The notes: a model not told the origin generated them from the letters alone. 64,000 nucleotides of DNA from Enorma massiliensis phI (GCF_000311845.1 NZ_HE978574.1:62001-126000); one strand, 5' to 3'; numbered from the stretch's first letter, positions 8,888 to 20,672 are shown. Numbers and translations are program-made.

Positions 8888-11641
8888 CTACTCGTCCATC
8901 AGATCCTCGAGCGCCTCGTCCGCCGCACCGATGTCGACCCGCTCATCGCCGCCATCGATTGCCCCCAGGTCGAGCGACATCTGGCCCTCGGCCACGCCCG
9001 TCGCCTTGGGCTTCTTCTTGGCGCTCGTCATGCGGGCCACAGCGGTCACGCGGTCGCCGTCTGCCACCGACATCATCTTCACGCCCTGGGTCGCGCGGCC
9101 GGTCTGCGAGATCTCGCTCGTCTTGACGCGAATGACCGTAGCCCCCTCGGTGATGATGAAGAGCTCGTGCTGCGGGCCCACCGTCTTCATGGCAGCAAGG
9201 TTCCCCTTGCGCGCCGTCATTTGGATGGTATACACGCCCTGGCCGCCGCGGTTCTGGCACGGATAGTCGGCAACCGGCGTGCGTTTGCCGAAGCCGCGCT
9301 CAGTGATCACGAAAAGATCGCCCCTGCCATTGGTGATCTCCATGCCAAGCACCTCGGCGCCATCCTTCATGGTGATGCCGCGCACGCCCGAGGTGTCGCG
9401 ACCGGTGGCGCGCACCTGCTCCTCCTCGAACATGATGGCCTTGCCGGCAGTCGTGGCCATGATGATCTTGTCGCCCTCGCGCACGCGGCGCACGTCGAGC
9501 AGGTCGTCGCCAGCCTTCAGGTTGATGGCGATGATGCCGTCGCGGCGGCTACGGTTGTAAGCGCTCATCACGGTCTTCTTGACCATGCCCTGCTTGGTGG
9601 CGAAGAGCAGGAATTCGTTCTCGGGGAACTCGCGGCAGCTGATCACGCTCGCAATCTTCTCGCCCTCCTCGAAGGGCAGGAGGTTCACGATCGCGGTTCC
9701 GCGGGCTTGGCGCGTGCCGATGGGCAGCTCATGCACCTTAAGACGGTACACCTTGCCTCGATTCGAGAAGAACAGCACGTACTCGTGCGTGCTCGCGATG
9801 AACATCTCGGCGATGACGTCGTCCTCTTTGAGGTTCACGCCCGAAACGCCCTTGCCACCGCGCTTCTGAGAGCGGTAGGTGGCAACCGGGATGCGCTTCA
9901 CATACCCGGTGTGCGTGATGGTCACGACCATGTCCTCGTCGGCGATGAGGTCCTCAACATCGAGGTCCTTCTCGGCCGCGGCGATCTCGGTGCGGCGCTT
10001 GTCGGCGTACTTCTTCTCGATCTCGCGCATCTCTTCCTTGATGACGCCGAGGATCTTCTCCTCATGCGCCAGAAGGTCCTCGTAATAGGCGATGGCGCGG
10101 CGGAGCCCCGCGAGCTCTTCCTCGATCTTATCGCGCTCGAGACCGGTCAGGCGGCGGAGCTTCATCTCCAGGATGGCGTTCGTCTGTTCCTGCGTGAACC
10201 CAAAGCGATCGATGAGGCGTGCGCTGGCCTCGGCATCGGTCTGCGAGGAGCGGATGATTTGGATGACCTCGTCGATGTGGTCGAGCGCGAGGAGATAACC
10301 CTCGAGGATGTGCGCGCGGGCTTGGGCCTTCTTGAGGTCGTAGCGCGTGCGGCGGGTCACCACGTCGACCTGATGGTCGATGTAGCAGCGCAGGATCTCG
10401 GGGAGCGAGAGGCACTTGGGAACGCCGTCCACGAGGGCAAGGTTGTTTACGCCGAAGGTGGTCTGCAGCGAGGTGAACTTGTACAGGTTGTTGAGCACGA
10501 CCTGCGGGATGACGCCCTTCTTGAGCTCGATGACGAGGCGAATACCCTTGCTCGTGGATTCATCGCGCATGTCGGAGATACCCTCGATGCGCTTCTCGTT
10601 CACGAGCTGAGCGATCTTCTCCTGCAGCGTACCCTTGTTCACCTGATAGGGAATCTCGGTGAACACGAGGCGGTTACGGCCGGTCTTGGTGGACTCCACA
10701 TGCGCCTTCGCGCGCACGGTGATGGAGCCGCGCCCGGTCTCGTAAGCCTGGCGAATTCCGTCGGACCCCATGATGACCGCACCCGTAGGGAAGTCGGGAC
10801 CGGGCATGACCTGCATGAGTTCGTCGACCGTCGCGTCGGGATGGTCGATGTAGTAGCAGGTCGCCTCGATCGCCTCGCCGAGGTTGTGCGGTGGGATGTT
10901 CGTTGCCATGCCGACCGCGATGCCCGAGGAGCCGTTAACGAGCAGGTTGGGGAAGCGCGCGGGGAGCACCTGGGGCTCGGCGAGCGATTCGTCGTAGTTG
11001 GGCTGCCAATCAACGGTGTCCTTCTGGAGGTCACGGAGGAGCTCCATGGCAGGACGAGCCAGGCGGCTCTCGGTATAACGCATGGCTGCGGCGGAGTCGC
11101 CGTCGATGTTGCCGAAGTTGCCGTGACCGTCGATCAGCGGGGTGCGCATGGAGAACCATTGCGCGAGGCGGACCATCGTGTCGTAGACTGCGAAATCGCC
11201 GTGCGGATGGTACTTGCCGATAACCTCGCCGACCGTCCAGGCCGACTTCTTGTGCGGACGGTTGGGGTAGATGCCGCTCTCGTTCATGGCGTAGAGGATG
11301 CGGCGGTGAACGGGCTTCAGACCGTCGCGCACGTCGGGCAGGGCGCGGGCGGTGATGACCGACATCGAGTATTCGATGAAGCTCTGGCGCATCTCGTGGC
11401 CGAACTCGCTGATCTGCAGCGAACCACCGTTGATGTCTTCGCCGGCGTCTTCACCGCGGTCGATGTCGCCAAAGCTCTCCTCGAGCTCGCCCTCGTCCTC
11501 CTCTTCCTCGTCGCCCTCGTCTTCGACGTAGACGTCGGTGCCCTCGTCGTCGCTTTCGGCGCGGGCGAGCAGGCGCCTCAGATCCTCGGGCAACCCCTCA
11601 GATTCCGGCGTCTCCGGCGTGTTGTTCATATCGTCTGCCAC
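8888..11641 (-). CDS. gyrA: DNA gyrase subunit A
   Basis: The breakage-reunion subunit of gyrase, 917 residues, introducing negative supercoils with GyrB. Catalytic Tyr lies in [13 protein letters not shown]. The GyrA box in the C-terminal DNA-wrapping domain reads QKRGGKG, which supports gyrase rather than topoisomerase IV. Two oddities are seen. First, there is an N-terminal extension of about 75 residues, strongly acidic ([15 protein letters not shown]), before the usual start. Second, the quinolone-resistance region reads [10 protein letters not shown], with Phe at residue 150 where Escherichia coli has Ser83; the codon TTC is at 11192-11194. The start is GTG with AGGAGGT upstream. It follows gyrB across a spacer with repeats. 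Confidence 0.97.
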   Translation of the reverse strand: MADDMNNTPETPESEGLPEDLRRLLARAESDDEGTDVYVEDEGDEEEEDEGELEESFGDIDRGEDAGEDINGGSLQISEFGHEMRQSFIEYSMSVITARALPDVRDGLKPVHRRILYAMNESGIYPNRPHKKSAWTVGEVIGKYHPHGDFAVYDTMVRLAQWFSMRTPLIDGHGNFGNIDGDSAAAMRYTESRLARPAMELLRDLQKDTVDWQPNYDESLAEPQVLPARFPNLLVNGSSGIAVGMATNIPPHNLGEAIEATCYYIDHPDATVDELMQVMPGPDFPTGAVIMGSDGIRQAYETGRGSITVRAKAHVESTKTGRNRLVFTEIPYQVNKGTLQEKIAQLVNEKRIEGISDMRDESTSKGIRLVIELKKGVIPQVVLNNLYKFTSLQTTFGVNNLALVDGVPKCLSLPEILRCYIDHQVDVVTRRTRYDLKKAQARAHILEGYLLALDHIDEVIQIIRSSQTDAEASARLIDRFGFTQEQTNAILEMKLRRLTGLERDKIEEELAGLRRAIAYYEDLLAHEEKILGVIKEEMREIEKKYADKRRTEIAAAEKDLDVEDLIADEDMVVTITHTGYVKRIPVATYRSQKRGGKGVSGVNLKEDDVIAEMFIASTHEYVLFFSNRGKVYRLKVHELPIGTRQARGTAIVNLLPFEEGEKIASVISCREFPENEFLLFATKQGMVKKTVMSAYNRSRRDGIIAINLKAGDDLLDVRRVREGDKIIMATTAGKAIMFEEEQVRATGRDTSGVRGITMKDGAEVLGMEITNGRGDLFVITERGFGKRTPVADYPCQNRGGQGVYTIQMTARKGNLAAMKTVGPQHELFIITEGATVIRVKTSEISQTGRATQGVKMMSVADGDRVTAVARMTSAKKKPKATGVAEGQMSLDLGAIDGGDERVDIGAADEALEDLMDE

Positions 11642-11732
11642 GTACTACCTCCTGGTTTCGTCGTGGTCGTCCAGTCTGACTATGGGGACGGGCTCATCCG
11701 TCAGACCATGCTGCCTGACATCAATCGATGAC

Positions 11733-11796
11733 TCAAAATGGACCCGTCCCAGAATGACTCTCAGGGATGGTTCAAAATGGACCCGTCCCAAAATGA
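11733..11796. repeat. Two direct repeats in the gyrB-gyrA spacer
   Basis: Two 25-nt copies (11733-11757 and 11772-11796; 24 of 25 identical) begin TCAAAATGGACCCGTCCCA and lie 39 bp apart. Their complement, TCATTTTGGGACGGGT, recurs exactly at 37673-37688 inside a hairpin, so this is a dispersed family and not a chance duplication. Confidence 0.7.
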
Positions 11797-11800
11797 CCCA

Positions 11801-13909
<2,109 letters not shown>

Positions 13910-13950
13910 TTACGGCGTGTGAGTACCTCTACAAGGCCACCAGATTGGAT

Positions 13951-14529
13951 TTACGCCTTGTTTTTCAAGTCGGTACCCTTTTTCCACTCCATACTCGCCT
14001 TCATGGCCTTTTTGAGCGATTTACGCAAACGGTCGTCGGCGATGGGCGCCACCGCCGCGTCGATGGCCCCCTCCTCCTCCGCGCTCAAAGGAGCGGTGCT
14101 GGGCGGGGTCGGCGCCGCCTTCTTCTCCCCGCGCGGGCGCTCGACGCCGGAGCGCTTGAACCCCGGTTTCGTGGTGCGGAAGACGAATCCATCAAGCCTC
14201 ACCCCTTCGCGCTCCATGCGCGCGCGGATGATCTCGCGGAGCATCGCCATCTCTTGCGTCCACACGGCATCGTCGAGGTAGACGAGAAGCTTGTTTTGAT
14301 CGGAGAGATACCTGAGGCCGGTCACGTGCTCCCCCTCGCGCGTGCCGCCGCACACCGCATTCCACGCGCGGTAGACGCCGCGGGCCGCCTCTGCCTTGCG
14401 CATGCGCTCGAGCTGCTCGGGCGTGGCACGGGAGACGATGTCCTGCCGGACCTGGCCCATGATCGAAGAGACGGCAACAGTCGACCGCTCGCGCTCGAAG
14501 CCTCCGTCGGTTCTACTTGATGCCCCCAC
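13951..14529 (-). CDS. dciA: DciA-like protein (DUF721), probable helicase loader
   Basis: A 192-residue DUF721 protein. In many bacteria lacking DnaC/DnaI this family (DciA) loads the replicative helicase DnaB. The DUF721 core is seen around residues 50-110: VYRAWNAVCGGTREGEHVTGL, then LLVYLDDAVWTQEMAMLREII. The C-terminal part is a charged linker and a short helix. The likely start is GTG at 14529, overlapping the recF end by 17 nt, which implies translational coupling; an ATG at 14460 lacks a ribosome site. Position between recF and gyrB is the standard actinobacterial order and supports the assignment. Confidence 0.8.
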   Translation of the reverse strand: MGASSRTDGGFERERSTVAVSSIMGQVRQDIVSRATPEQLERMRKAEAARGVYRAWNAVCGGTREGEHVTGLRYLSDQNKLLVYLDDAVWTQEMAMLREIIRARMEREGVRLDGFVFRTTKPGFKRSGVERPRGEKKAAPTPPSTAPLSAEEEGAIDAAVAPIADDRLRKSLKKAMKASMEWKKGTDLKNKA

Positions 14530-15646
14530 CGATCTTCACCACCTTCGCCCGCTCAAGCGCCGAATCATCGAAGTAGCCGAGGTTGGTGGTCGTAATCACC
14601 GTCTGCACGCCACCGCCCACGAGCCCCAGAAACGCTTGTCGGCGCGTCTCGTCGAGCTCGCTCATCACATCGTCGAGCAGAAGCAGAGGAGGCCTGCCGA
14701 GAATCTCGCGCGTCACCTCGACCTCGGCGATCTTCCATGCGAGCACGAGGCTTCGCTGCTGCCCCTGCGATGCGAAGGTCCTGGCATCCCGACCGTCTAT
14801 CGTGAACGCGACCTCATCGCGATGGGGCCCCACCAACGTGATGCCGCGCCGCAGCTCCTCGCCGGCGCGCTCGTCTAGGGCCGCCGCAATCCGCGCCCGC
14901 ACCGCCTCGATGCGGTCGGCGCGCGAGGATGCATCGGCGGCGGCCGGCAGCATGATGGCGTCGGAGGAGCCCCATGAGGGAACATATGAAACGTCCGCAG
15001 CCTCGCCACCCGAGAGCCCGGCATACACATCGATGAGGCGTTCGCGAATACGGCTCAGCAGCGCGAGTCGGTGCACCGTAAGCGCCGCGCCCGTGGATGC
15101 GATGGAGTCGTTCCAGGCGTCCAGAAGGTCACGCGTGCAGAACGGCTCCTTGAGCAGGGAGTTGCGCTGCTCGACGGTGCGCTCGTAGGTGCCGGCCAGC
15201 TGGGCGTAGCTCTCGTTGAGCTGGATACCGAAGCCGTCGAGCGCCTCGCGCCGCAATCGGGCGCCGCGCTTCACCAGGTCTAGGTCGTCGGGACAGAAGA
15301 GCACCGAAGGAACGACGCCGCGCACACCAGCCGCACGGCACCGCTTGCCGTTGCGCATGAACGACCGCTTGCCGTCTTCAACCACGCACCCCATATCGAT
15401 CACGCGGCCCTCGCCCTCGAGCGTGAGCTTCATCGAGCAGCGCGTGCCTCCCGCGCGGACGAGCTCACGGGGCGACGGCTTCCTGAACGACCGCCCCGAC
15501 GTAAGCAGCTGCAACGCCTCGACAAGGTTGGTCTTGCCCACGGCGTTGTGTCCCACGAGCACCGTGACGCCGCGGGCAAGATCGAGCTCGAACGAGGGGA
15601 AGCTACGGTATTCGGTAACCGAGAGCGTGCGCGCGTATATGGACAT
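14513..15646 (-). CDS. recF: DNA replication and repair protein RecF
   Basis: A 377-residue SMC-like ATPase that helps RecO/RecR load RecA at single-strand gaps. Walker A is GHNAVGKTN at residues 33-41, the signature motif is SQGQQRSLVLAWK near residue 298, and Walker B is PLLLLDDVMSELD. The opening YARTLSVTEYRSFPSFELD is typical. The length is normal. It lies just downstream of dnaN on the same strand and overlaps dciA. Confidence 0.95.
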   Translation of the reverse strand: MSIYARTLSVTEYRSFPSFELDLARGVTVLVGHNAVGKTNLVEALQLLTSGRSFRKPSPRELVRAGGTRCSMKLTLEGEGRVIDMGCVVEDGKRSFMRNGKRCRAAGVRGVVPSVLFCPDDLDLVKRGARLRREALDGFGIQLNESYAQLAGTYERTVEQRNSLLKEPFCTRDLLDAWNDSIASTGAALTVHRLALLSRIRERLIDVYAGLSGGEAADVSYVPSWGSSDAIMLPAAADASSRADRIEAVRARIAAALDERAGEELRRGITLVGPHRDEVAFTIDGRDARTFASQGQQRSLVLAWKIAEVEVTREILGRPPLLLLDDVMSELDETRRQAFLGLVGGGVQTVITTTNLGYFDDSALERAKVVKIGGGIK

Positions 15647-15668
15647 GACGGCGGCTGCGGGGTCTTCG

Positions 15669-16778
15669 CTATTCGCTCAAGCGAATCGGCATGGCGAGGT
15701 AGAGGTAATTGACCTTGCCATACGTTTTGAATACGGCGGGACGCCCGTAATCTTGAATCTCGAGGGTGAGGTCCTTGTCATGGCCCGCCATATTGAAGAA
15801 GTCGGCGATGTAGTGGCACGAGAAGCCCGTGCAGCCGCTCTTGCCTTCAGCATCGATATCCAACGTCTCGCTCGCATAGCCCTGATCGCTCGAGATAAGC
15901 GTGAGCTTGAGCACGCCCGCCTCGGTGTCGATATCAAAACGCAGCGTGGGGTTACCCGAACCGATTGCCGAGACGCGCTTCACCGCCGCGGCGAAGGAGG
16001 CGTTATCGAGCTTCGCCGTCATCGCGCACGCCGAGGGGATGAGCATGCGGTAGCTGGGGAACGACTCTTTCATGCGGCGCGTCACGTAGCACGTATTCCC
16101 CGCCTCGAAGACCACCTGGGCGTCCGTTACGCCCACCATGATGGTTGGCGCGTCGCCCATGACGGAGAGGGCGTCGTTGAGCGACTCGGAGGGCACGATC
16201 GCCTCGAAGCTTCCCTCCAGGTTCGAGGTCTCCACCTGGGTATCGCATACAGCCAGACGGTATGAGTCCGTCGCAACCAGGCGGATCGTGTTGTTCTCCA
16301 CGGTCATCAGAACGCCCGTGAGAACGCCGCGGCTGCGATCCTTCGACGCCACGCGCCACACGCGCGACACCATCTCGGAAAGCACGCTCACCGGCAGGTC
16401 GACGCACGACTCAATAGCATAGGCGGGGAACTCGGGGAAGTCGCGGGGGTCAAGCATGTTCAAGCGGAACGAGCTCTTGGCGCATGAGATGACCGCCTGG
16501 CGCTCAACGACCTCGAAGCTCACCGGAGCGTCGGGCAGCGCCTTCGTGATGTTCGAGAAGAGCTTGCAGGGAACGACCGCCTCTCCCGGCTCATCCACGC
16601 GCGCGGTGATGCGATGCTTGATGGAGATCTCGGTATTTGTCGTATGGAGTTCCAGAACGCCGTCATAGGCTTTGATGAGTACGCCGTTCAAAATGGGGAG
16701 GGTGGTTGCGCCGCCCGCGCCCTTGAGTACGACGGAGAGGGCATCGGCGAGGGAGTCTTGACTCACGGTGAACTTCAT
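15669..16778 (-). CDS. dnaN: DNA polymerase III sliding clamp, beta subunit
   Basis: A 369-residue beta clamp, a ring-forming homodimer of three-domain subunits that tethers DNA polymerase III. The start MKFTVSQDSLADAL fits the family; the ATG is at 16776-16778 rather than further upstream. Seen motifs include the LVATDSYRLAV stretch of the middle domain and the C-terminal YLAMPIRLSE, in which MPIRL is the near-invariant end (usually MPMRL). It is separated from recF by 22 bp and from dnaA by a 300-bp region with DnaA-box-like sites. Confidence 0.97.
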   Translation of the reverse strand: MKFTVSQDSLADALSVVLKGAGGATTLPILNGVLIKAYDGVLELHTTNTEISIKHRITARVDEPGEAVVPCKLFSNITKALPDAPVSFEVVERQAVISCAKSSFRLNMLDPRDFPEFPAYAIESCVDLPVSVLSEMVSRVWRVASKDRSRGVLTGVLMTVENNTIRLVATDSYRLAVCDTQVETSNLEGSFEAIVPSESLNDALSVMGDAPTIMVGVTDAQVVFEAGNTCYVTRRMKESFPSYRMLIPSACAMTAKLDNASFAAAVKRVSAIGSGNPTLRFDIDTEAGVLKLTLISSDQGYASETLDIDAEGKSGCTGFSCHYIADFFNMAGHDKDLTLEIQDYGRPAVFKTYGKVNYLYLAMPIRLSE

Positions 16779-16800
16779 GGCGCGCCTTTCTTTTATATAT

Positions 16801-17009
16801 AGATATATATCTAAAACCAACTATTACAATTAGACCGTTGAAGATGTGGAAAGCTTGGATACGGGCAGGTCGGACGCGTTGTTTTATTGAACATAGACCT
16901 GTTGGCAAGCACCCTTGTTTTCCACAGCGCCGAGGCACCTCCTTGATTCTCCACCACTGCCCCCGTGTTTTCAACAGGCTTTCGAGCACCTCTCAACATG
17001 TTTTCAACT
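16801..17009. promoter_or_regulatory. dnaA-dnaN spacer with DnaA-box-like sites and an AT palindrome
   Basis: Four DnaA-box-like sequences are seen: TGTGGAAAG (16846-16854), TTTTCCACA (16918-16926), TTTTCAACA (16968-16976) and TTTTCAACT (17001-17009). The palindrome AGATATATATCT (16801-16812) lies close to the dnaN start. Such spacers can bind DnaA for autoregulation or act as part of a bipartite origin. None is a perfect TTATCCACA. Confidence 0.55.
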
Positions 17010-17080
17010 CCCCGGTTGGCAGTGGTTGCACCCGTGGACGGACCCTCCTCGCCGCAGCGGGTTCCCAAACCCTTTCGGCG

Positions 17081-18859
17081 CTACGACTTGAGGATGATCT
17101 TGTTCCTCATGGCCTGCAAATCTTCACAGAGGCTTCGGTCTTCCTTGAGCTTCTTCTCGACCACCTTGATGGAGCTGAGCACGGTGGAGTGATTTCTTCC
17201 GCCGAATTCCGCGCCGACCATGGGTGTCGTCATCTCACACATGTCCATGGCAAGATAGATGGCCACATGCCGTGCGAACGCGATGTTCGCCATGCGCCGC
17301 GGGCCGATTAGCTCCTCGTGGCTCACATGGTAGAACTCCTCGACCACCGACTGGACGGTATCGATGTGGATCTTCTTGTGCGCCGTATCGAAGTACTCGT
17401 TGGCGATCCGGTCTATCTCCTCGCCGGTGAGTTCCCGGCCGCTCTGCTCGCACTCGTACGATTCGCCCGCGCAGCGCTCGCAGAAGCTCTCGAGTTCACG
17501 AATGTTGGTGCCGGAGACCTCTGCCATATGGCGGAGTTGCTCGTCGGTGAGCTTCCCGCCGCCGGAACGGAGGGTGTCGAGCAGCGACCCCGTGCCGTCG
17601 AGTGCCACGGCTGCCGCTTCTGCCTCGGCGTCTGGCAGCACCGTGTTCTCGTAGTACCGCTTCAGAATCATGTACTTCATCTCGAAGCCGGGTTCCGATA
17701 CGAGGCAGAGCATGCCGGCGTTGAAGCGGCTCGTGAGGCGCTCATCCATGCCGAGGTTCTTCGGCGCGCGGTCCGACGCGATGGCGATCTTCTTGTTGTT
17801 GCGGATGAACTCGTCCATGAGCGAGAAAAAGTTCTCGATGCTCTGCGTCTTGCCGATGATGTTCTGGATGTCGTCGATGATGAGCACGTCGGCGTCGTGG
17901 TATTCGCGCAGGATGATGCCCGCGCGGTTCTTCGAGATGGCGAGCTCGCTGATGTAGTCCTCGACATATGTTTGGGAGTTCGCGTACTTCACGCGCAGGT
18001 GCGGGCTGTGCTCGTTGAGATAATTCTTGATCGCGAGCAGCAGGTGCGTCTTGCCGAGGCCGCTTTTACCGTAGATGAAGAGCGACGTGCAGGTGCCGGG
18101 CTCGTCGGCCATGGCGGCGAAGCGCACGGCGGACTGATAGGCGTGCTTGTTCTCATCGCCGTACACGAAGTTCTCGAACGTGAATTTCGAGTGCACGTGC
18201 ACCGACTGTTGTTCTTGTTCGGGGGAATCCGGTGTGTGTTCCTCCCTCTTCTTGGCAACTTCGGCCGGTTTCTGCTCGCTTGCATGGACGGCTGAAGTGA
18301 GCTGGCGGAACGCATCGGGGGAGAGGACGTTCGTGACCTTGACCTTTCCCGACCCACCTTCGGCGGGGGTGCCGAGCGAAAGGCGATGTGCTTCGTGTGC
18401 CTCCGAGGTTACGACCTCGTCGCCGTGCGCGGGCGCGCCCGTGAACGTGGCGGCATCGCCTGAGGCGCCGGCGCGCACGCCGGCATCGCTGCCCGCCGGC
18501 GCGGTGGCTTCCGTCTGCTCGTATGTTTCACGTGAAACCACTGCTGGGGCGGGGGCTGTTTCGCTGCGTCGAGGGCTTGGGTCCGCAGCGCCGCGATGGC
18601 CTGAGGTGATCGACTCGGGAACCGTTACGTTCAGCGCGAGGGGGCCGAAGGTTATCTCCTCAAGATAGCGCTCTATGATGGCGCGCTGCTTGAGGAGATA
18701 AGAGTAGGCGAAACGCGTGGGGGCCTCGATGGTGAGGGACGTTTCGGTGAGTTCGACGGGAACGCACTGGCCAAGAATGTTGATGAGGCGCCCGTCGCGC
18801 TCGTCGCGTTCACAGAACGAGATGGTGTCATCGAGGATGATCTTCGCCTCGGTATCCAT
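17081..18859 (-). CDS. dnaA: Chromosomal replication initiator DnaA
   Basis: The AAA+ initiator, 592 residues, longer than the usual 440-520. Domain I covers about residues 1-85. Domain II is an extended Ala/Thr/Glu-rich linker of roughly 110 residues. Domain III starts at FTFENFVYGDENKHAY, with Walker A GKSGLGKTH and Walker B VLIIDDIQN. Domain IV carries the DNA-binding signature GGRNHSTVLSS. A parS-like palindrome lies within the coding sequence at 18524-18539, in the linker. The start has AAGGGG upstream. It is preceded, 38 bp away on the same strand, by the GHKL/winged-helix gene, so the two are probably co-transcribed. Confidence 0.97.
   Translation of the reverse strand: MDTEAKIILDDTISFCERDERDGRLINILGQCVPVELTETSLTIEAPTRFAYSYLLKQRAIIERYLEEITFGPLALNVTVPESITSGHRGAADPSPRRSETAPAPAVVSRETYEQTEATAPAGSDAGVRAGASGDAATFTGAPAHGDEVVTSEAHEAHRLSLGTPAEGGSGKVKVTNVLSPDAFRQLTSAVHASEQKPAEVAKKREEHTPDSPEQEQQSVHVHSKFTFENFVYGDENKHAYQSAVRFAAMADEPGTCTSLFIYGKSGLGKTHLLLAIKNYLNEHSPHLRVKYANSQTYVEDYISELAISKNRAGIILREYHDADVLIIDDIQNIIGKTQSIENFFSLMDEFIRNNKKIAIASDRAPKNLGMDERLTSRFNAGMLCLVSEPGFEMKYMILKRYYENTVLPDAEAEAAAVALDGTGSLLDTLRSGGGKLTDEQLRHMAEVSGTNIRELESFCERCAGESYECEQSGRELTGEEIDRIANEYFDTAHKKIHIDTVQSVVEEFYHVSHEELIGPRRMANIAFARHVAIYLAMDMCEMTTPMVGAEFGGRNHSTVLSSIKVVEKKLKEDRSLCEDLQAMRNKIILKS
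18524..18539. promoter_or_regulatory. parS-like site 1 (inside dnaA)
   Basis: TGTTTCACGTGAAACC, a 14-bp perfect palindrome core matching the bacterial parS consensus TGTTTCACGTGAAACA except at the last base. It is the expected binding site for the ParB encoded at 25388. Confidence 0.85.
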
Positions 18860-18897
18860 GGGCTACCCCTTGCTTCCCTATGGTTCGCGGTCCCTGG

Positions 18898-20325
18898 CTA
18901 GTTTTGAGCCCTGTGTTCGGCGATCCACGCCGCCCCCAGCTCGGTGAGGAAGTATTTTCTTCCATGTTTAGTTGCGAAGCCGCACCCGCTCAGTGTAGCA
19001 AGCTCGCGCGACCAGGTGGGACCGGAGTGTCCGAACGCGTTCGTGAGCTCGGTGGGCCCGCATTGGCCGTTGGCAACAAGGAAATCCAGAGCTTGTAGGC
19101 CTCGTTCCGTGAGGAAGGGCTCGTTTGCACCGCGGTTTTGAACAGTGCCGGCCGCCGCCTGCTGCGCCTGTGTTTCCCCAGCTTGAGGCATATGCTGTTG
19201 AATTGTGGAAAACTCTTGACCAGATTGTTGAAAACCCGGTTCGGGTGTTGTCGAAAAGCCCCATCCCATGCCGTAGGGTGGTTGGGCGGGATAACCGTAC
19301 TGATGCGGGAATCCCGCCTGCTGATACAGACCCGCCTGCGTGTAGGGGGCCGCCTGCTGGAATGATCCTGCCTGCTGTTGAGCGGGCGCTCCTTGGGGGG
19401 TTGCCTGCTGATATTGAGCGGGCTGCTGTGGATACGGCGCCTGCTGCTGCGGCCAGGCTCCCGCTTGCTGCGGATACCCTTGTGCCGGCATAGAGCCCGC
19501 TCCAGCCGCAAAGCCCTGGCCGGGCACCTGCGCGAACGCTCCTGGTTGATAGAGGTACTGCTCCTGGTAGGGGCTTGGAGCTCCCGCGTACCCGCCTTGG
19601 GGGATTCCCCGACCGAGGGATGCCGACGTGAACTGGGTCCCTCGAACGGCCGCCCCTCGCCCGCTGTTCGCTTCGATTTCCGCCACGCGTGCTTGGTCGA
19701 CGCTTACCGTCACCACGGTTCCAGCGCCCAGATTGTCTTCGATGGAAACCGCGCCGCCTGCATTCTCGAGGTACTGCTGAACCATGGGCAGGCCCGCGCC
19801 CGTGCCGCGTATATAGCGCTTCATCGAACGGTTTGCCGAGGTCACGCCGAATTCGAATGCGCGCTCCTTGTCGTTGATCCCCGGCCCCTGGTCCGCGAAT
19901 CTGATCGTGTTTCCGCCGTCGAGGATGGAGACGATTGGCTCGGTGAAATGGGCGTGGATGAAGTTTTCCACGAGCTCTCGGATGACCATGAGTGAGAGCG
20001 ACCCGCCCTGCTCTTTCATGCAGCGATAGACGGTGTTAGTGATTTCTTCAAGATAGGAGCGGGGGTCTTTCGGCTGCACTACGATCACGCGCGGTGTGGA
20101 AAGCATGTCGTCGTAGATTGCGATGCGTGTGGCAAACACGGTCGACTCACCGGATAGCTCGGCCGCTGCGGCGGTCTCATCCTGGGGTGTTTTCGCTTGG
20201 TCGGCGTGGGTTCCAAGTTCAGCGTTCGCCATGTCAGTATGCTCGCCGTCGGATATTCCCGTGATGTGCCTGTTGTCGGGTGCGGGGTCACCTGAATCGA
20301 CAAAGGGGTAGAAATCGTCGGCCAT
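18898..20325 (-). CDS. GHKL ATPase fused to a winged helix, oriC-adjacent, function unknown
   Basis: A 475-residue protein between dnaA and rpmH. Residues about 80-215 are a GHKL (HATPase_c) domain: N-box VIRELVENFIHAHF, G1 box DQGPGIND and G2 box GTGAGLPMV. No histidine-phosphotransfer or dimerisation domain precedes it, so it resembles anti-sigma-type or stand-alone GHKL proteins more than a sensor kinase. Residues about 230-400 are a Gln/Pro/Ala/Tyr-rich low-complexity linker (PQQAGAWPQQQ, QYQQ). The last 70 residues look like a winged-helix DNA-binding domain (LTERGLQALDFLVANGQCGP). The ATG at 20325 has AGGATGG upstream. The position suggests a link to initiation control; this is inference. 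Confidence 0.65.
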   Translation of the reverse strand: MADDFYPFVDSGDPAPDNRHITGISDGEHTDMANAELGTHADQAKTPQDETAAAAELSGESTVFATRIAIYDDMLSTPRVIVVQPKDPRSYLEEITNTVYRCMKEQGGSLSLMVIRELVENFIHAHFTEPIVSILDGGNTIRFADQGPGINDKERAFEFGVTSANRSMKRYIRGTGAGLPMVQQYLENAGGAVSIEDNLGAGTVVTVSVDQARVAEIEANSGRGAAVRGTQFTSASLGRGIPQGGYAGAPSPYQEQYLYQPGAFAQVPGQGFAAGAGSMPAQGYPQQAGAWPQQQAPYPQQPAQYQQATPQGAPAQQQAGSFQQAAPYTQAGLYQQAGFPHQYGYPAQPPYGMGWGFSTTPEPGFQQSGQEFSTIQQHMPQAGETQAQQAAAGTVQNRGANEPFLTERGLQALDFLVANGQCGPTELTNAFGHSGPTWSRELATLSGCGFATKHGRKYFLTELGAAWIAEHRAQN

Positions 20326-20331
20326 GAGCAA

Positions 20332-20588
20332 CCATCCTAGTAAACGCCCGCTCGAGATGAATCTGAAGTCTAGGCCTTAGATAGTACCGCATTGAAAGCT
20401 TCTGAACCTTTCAACAACTTTTCAAAACGTGTTGAAAACTGAAGAAACGAAGTGAAAAGTTATCCACACAGCTTGATAACCTGTCGAAAACTCATTGAAA
20501 TCTTCTGAAACGAATAATTCTCACTTCTTGGTGGCGCAAGGCGGTTTGAACGGCATGTGGTAACTTGCAAACAAGTTCTACCTGCTTG
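20332..20588. other. Probable replication origin (oriC)
   Basis: The gap between the divergent GHKL gene and rpmH holds a perfect DnaA box TTATCCACA at 20460-20468. DnaA-like CTTTCAACA (20408-20416) and TGTTGAAAA (20430-20438) are also present, with several AT-rich TTCAA/TTGAA repeats around them. Gene direction switches here from leftward to rightward over many kilobases, as expected at an origin. No experimental support can be seen. The dnaA-dnaN spacer and the AT-rich gap near 24 kb may contribute. Confidence 0.75.
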
Positions 20589-20618
20589 TTGACATTCTTG
20601 TGCCGTTTTCCCTACAAT
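20589..20618 (+). promoter_or_regulatory. Promoter of the rpmH operon
   Basis: TTGACA (20589-20594) and TACAAT (20613-20618) with an 18-bp spacer, close to the sigma-70 consensus. The leader contains CCTGCTTGTT (20581-20590) repeated in inverse at 20651-20660, overlapping the rpmH ribosome site. Confidence 0.75.
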
Positions 20619-20672
20619 CTTGAAGCTCACGCGACTTATTTGTTTGTTCAAACAAGCAGGAGGATAGAAATC

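Noticed and set aside
8879-11731. 950-codon frame opposite gyrA
   Set aside because: Antisense shadow of gyrA; composition is typical of reverse-frame reading in GC-rich genes.
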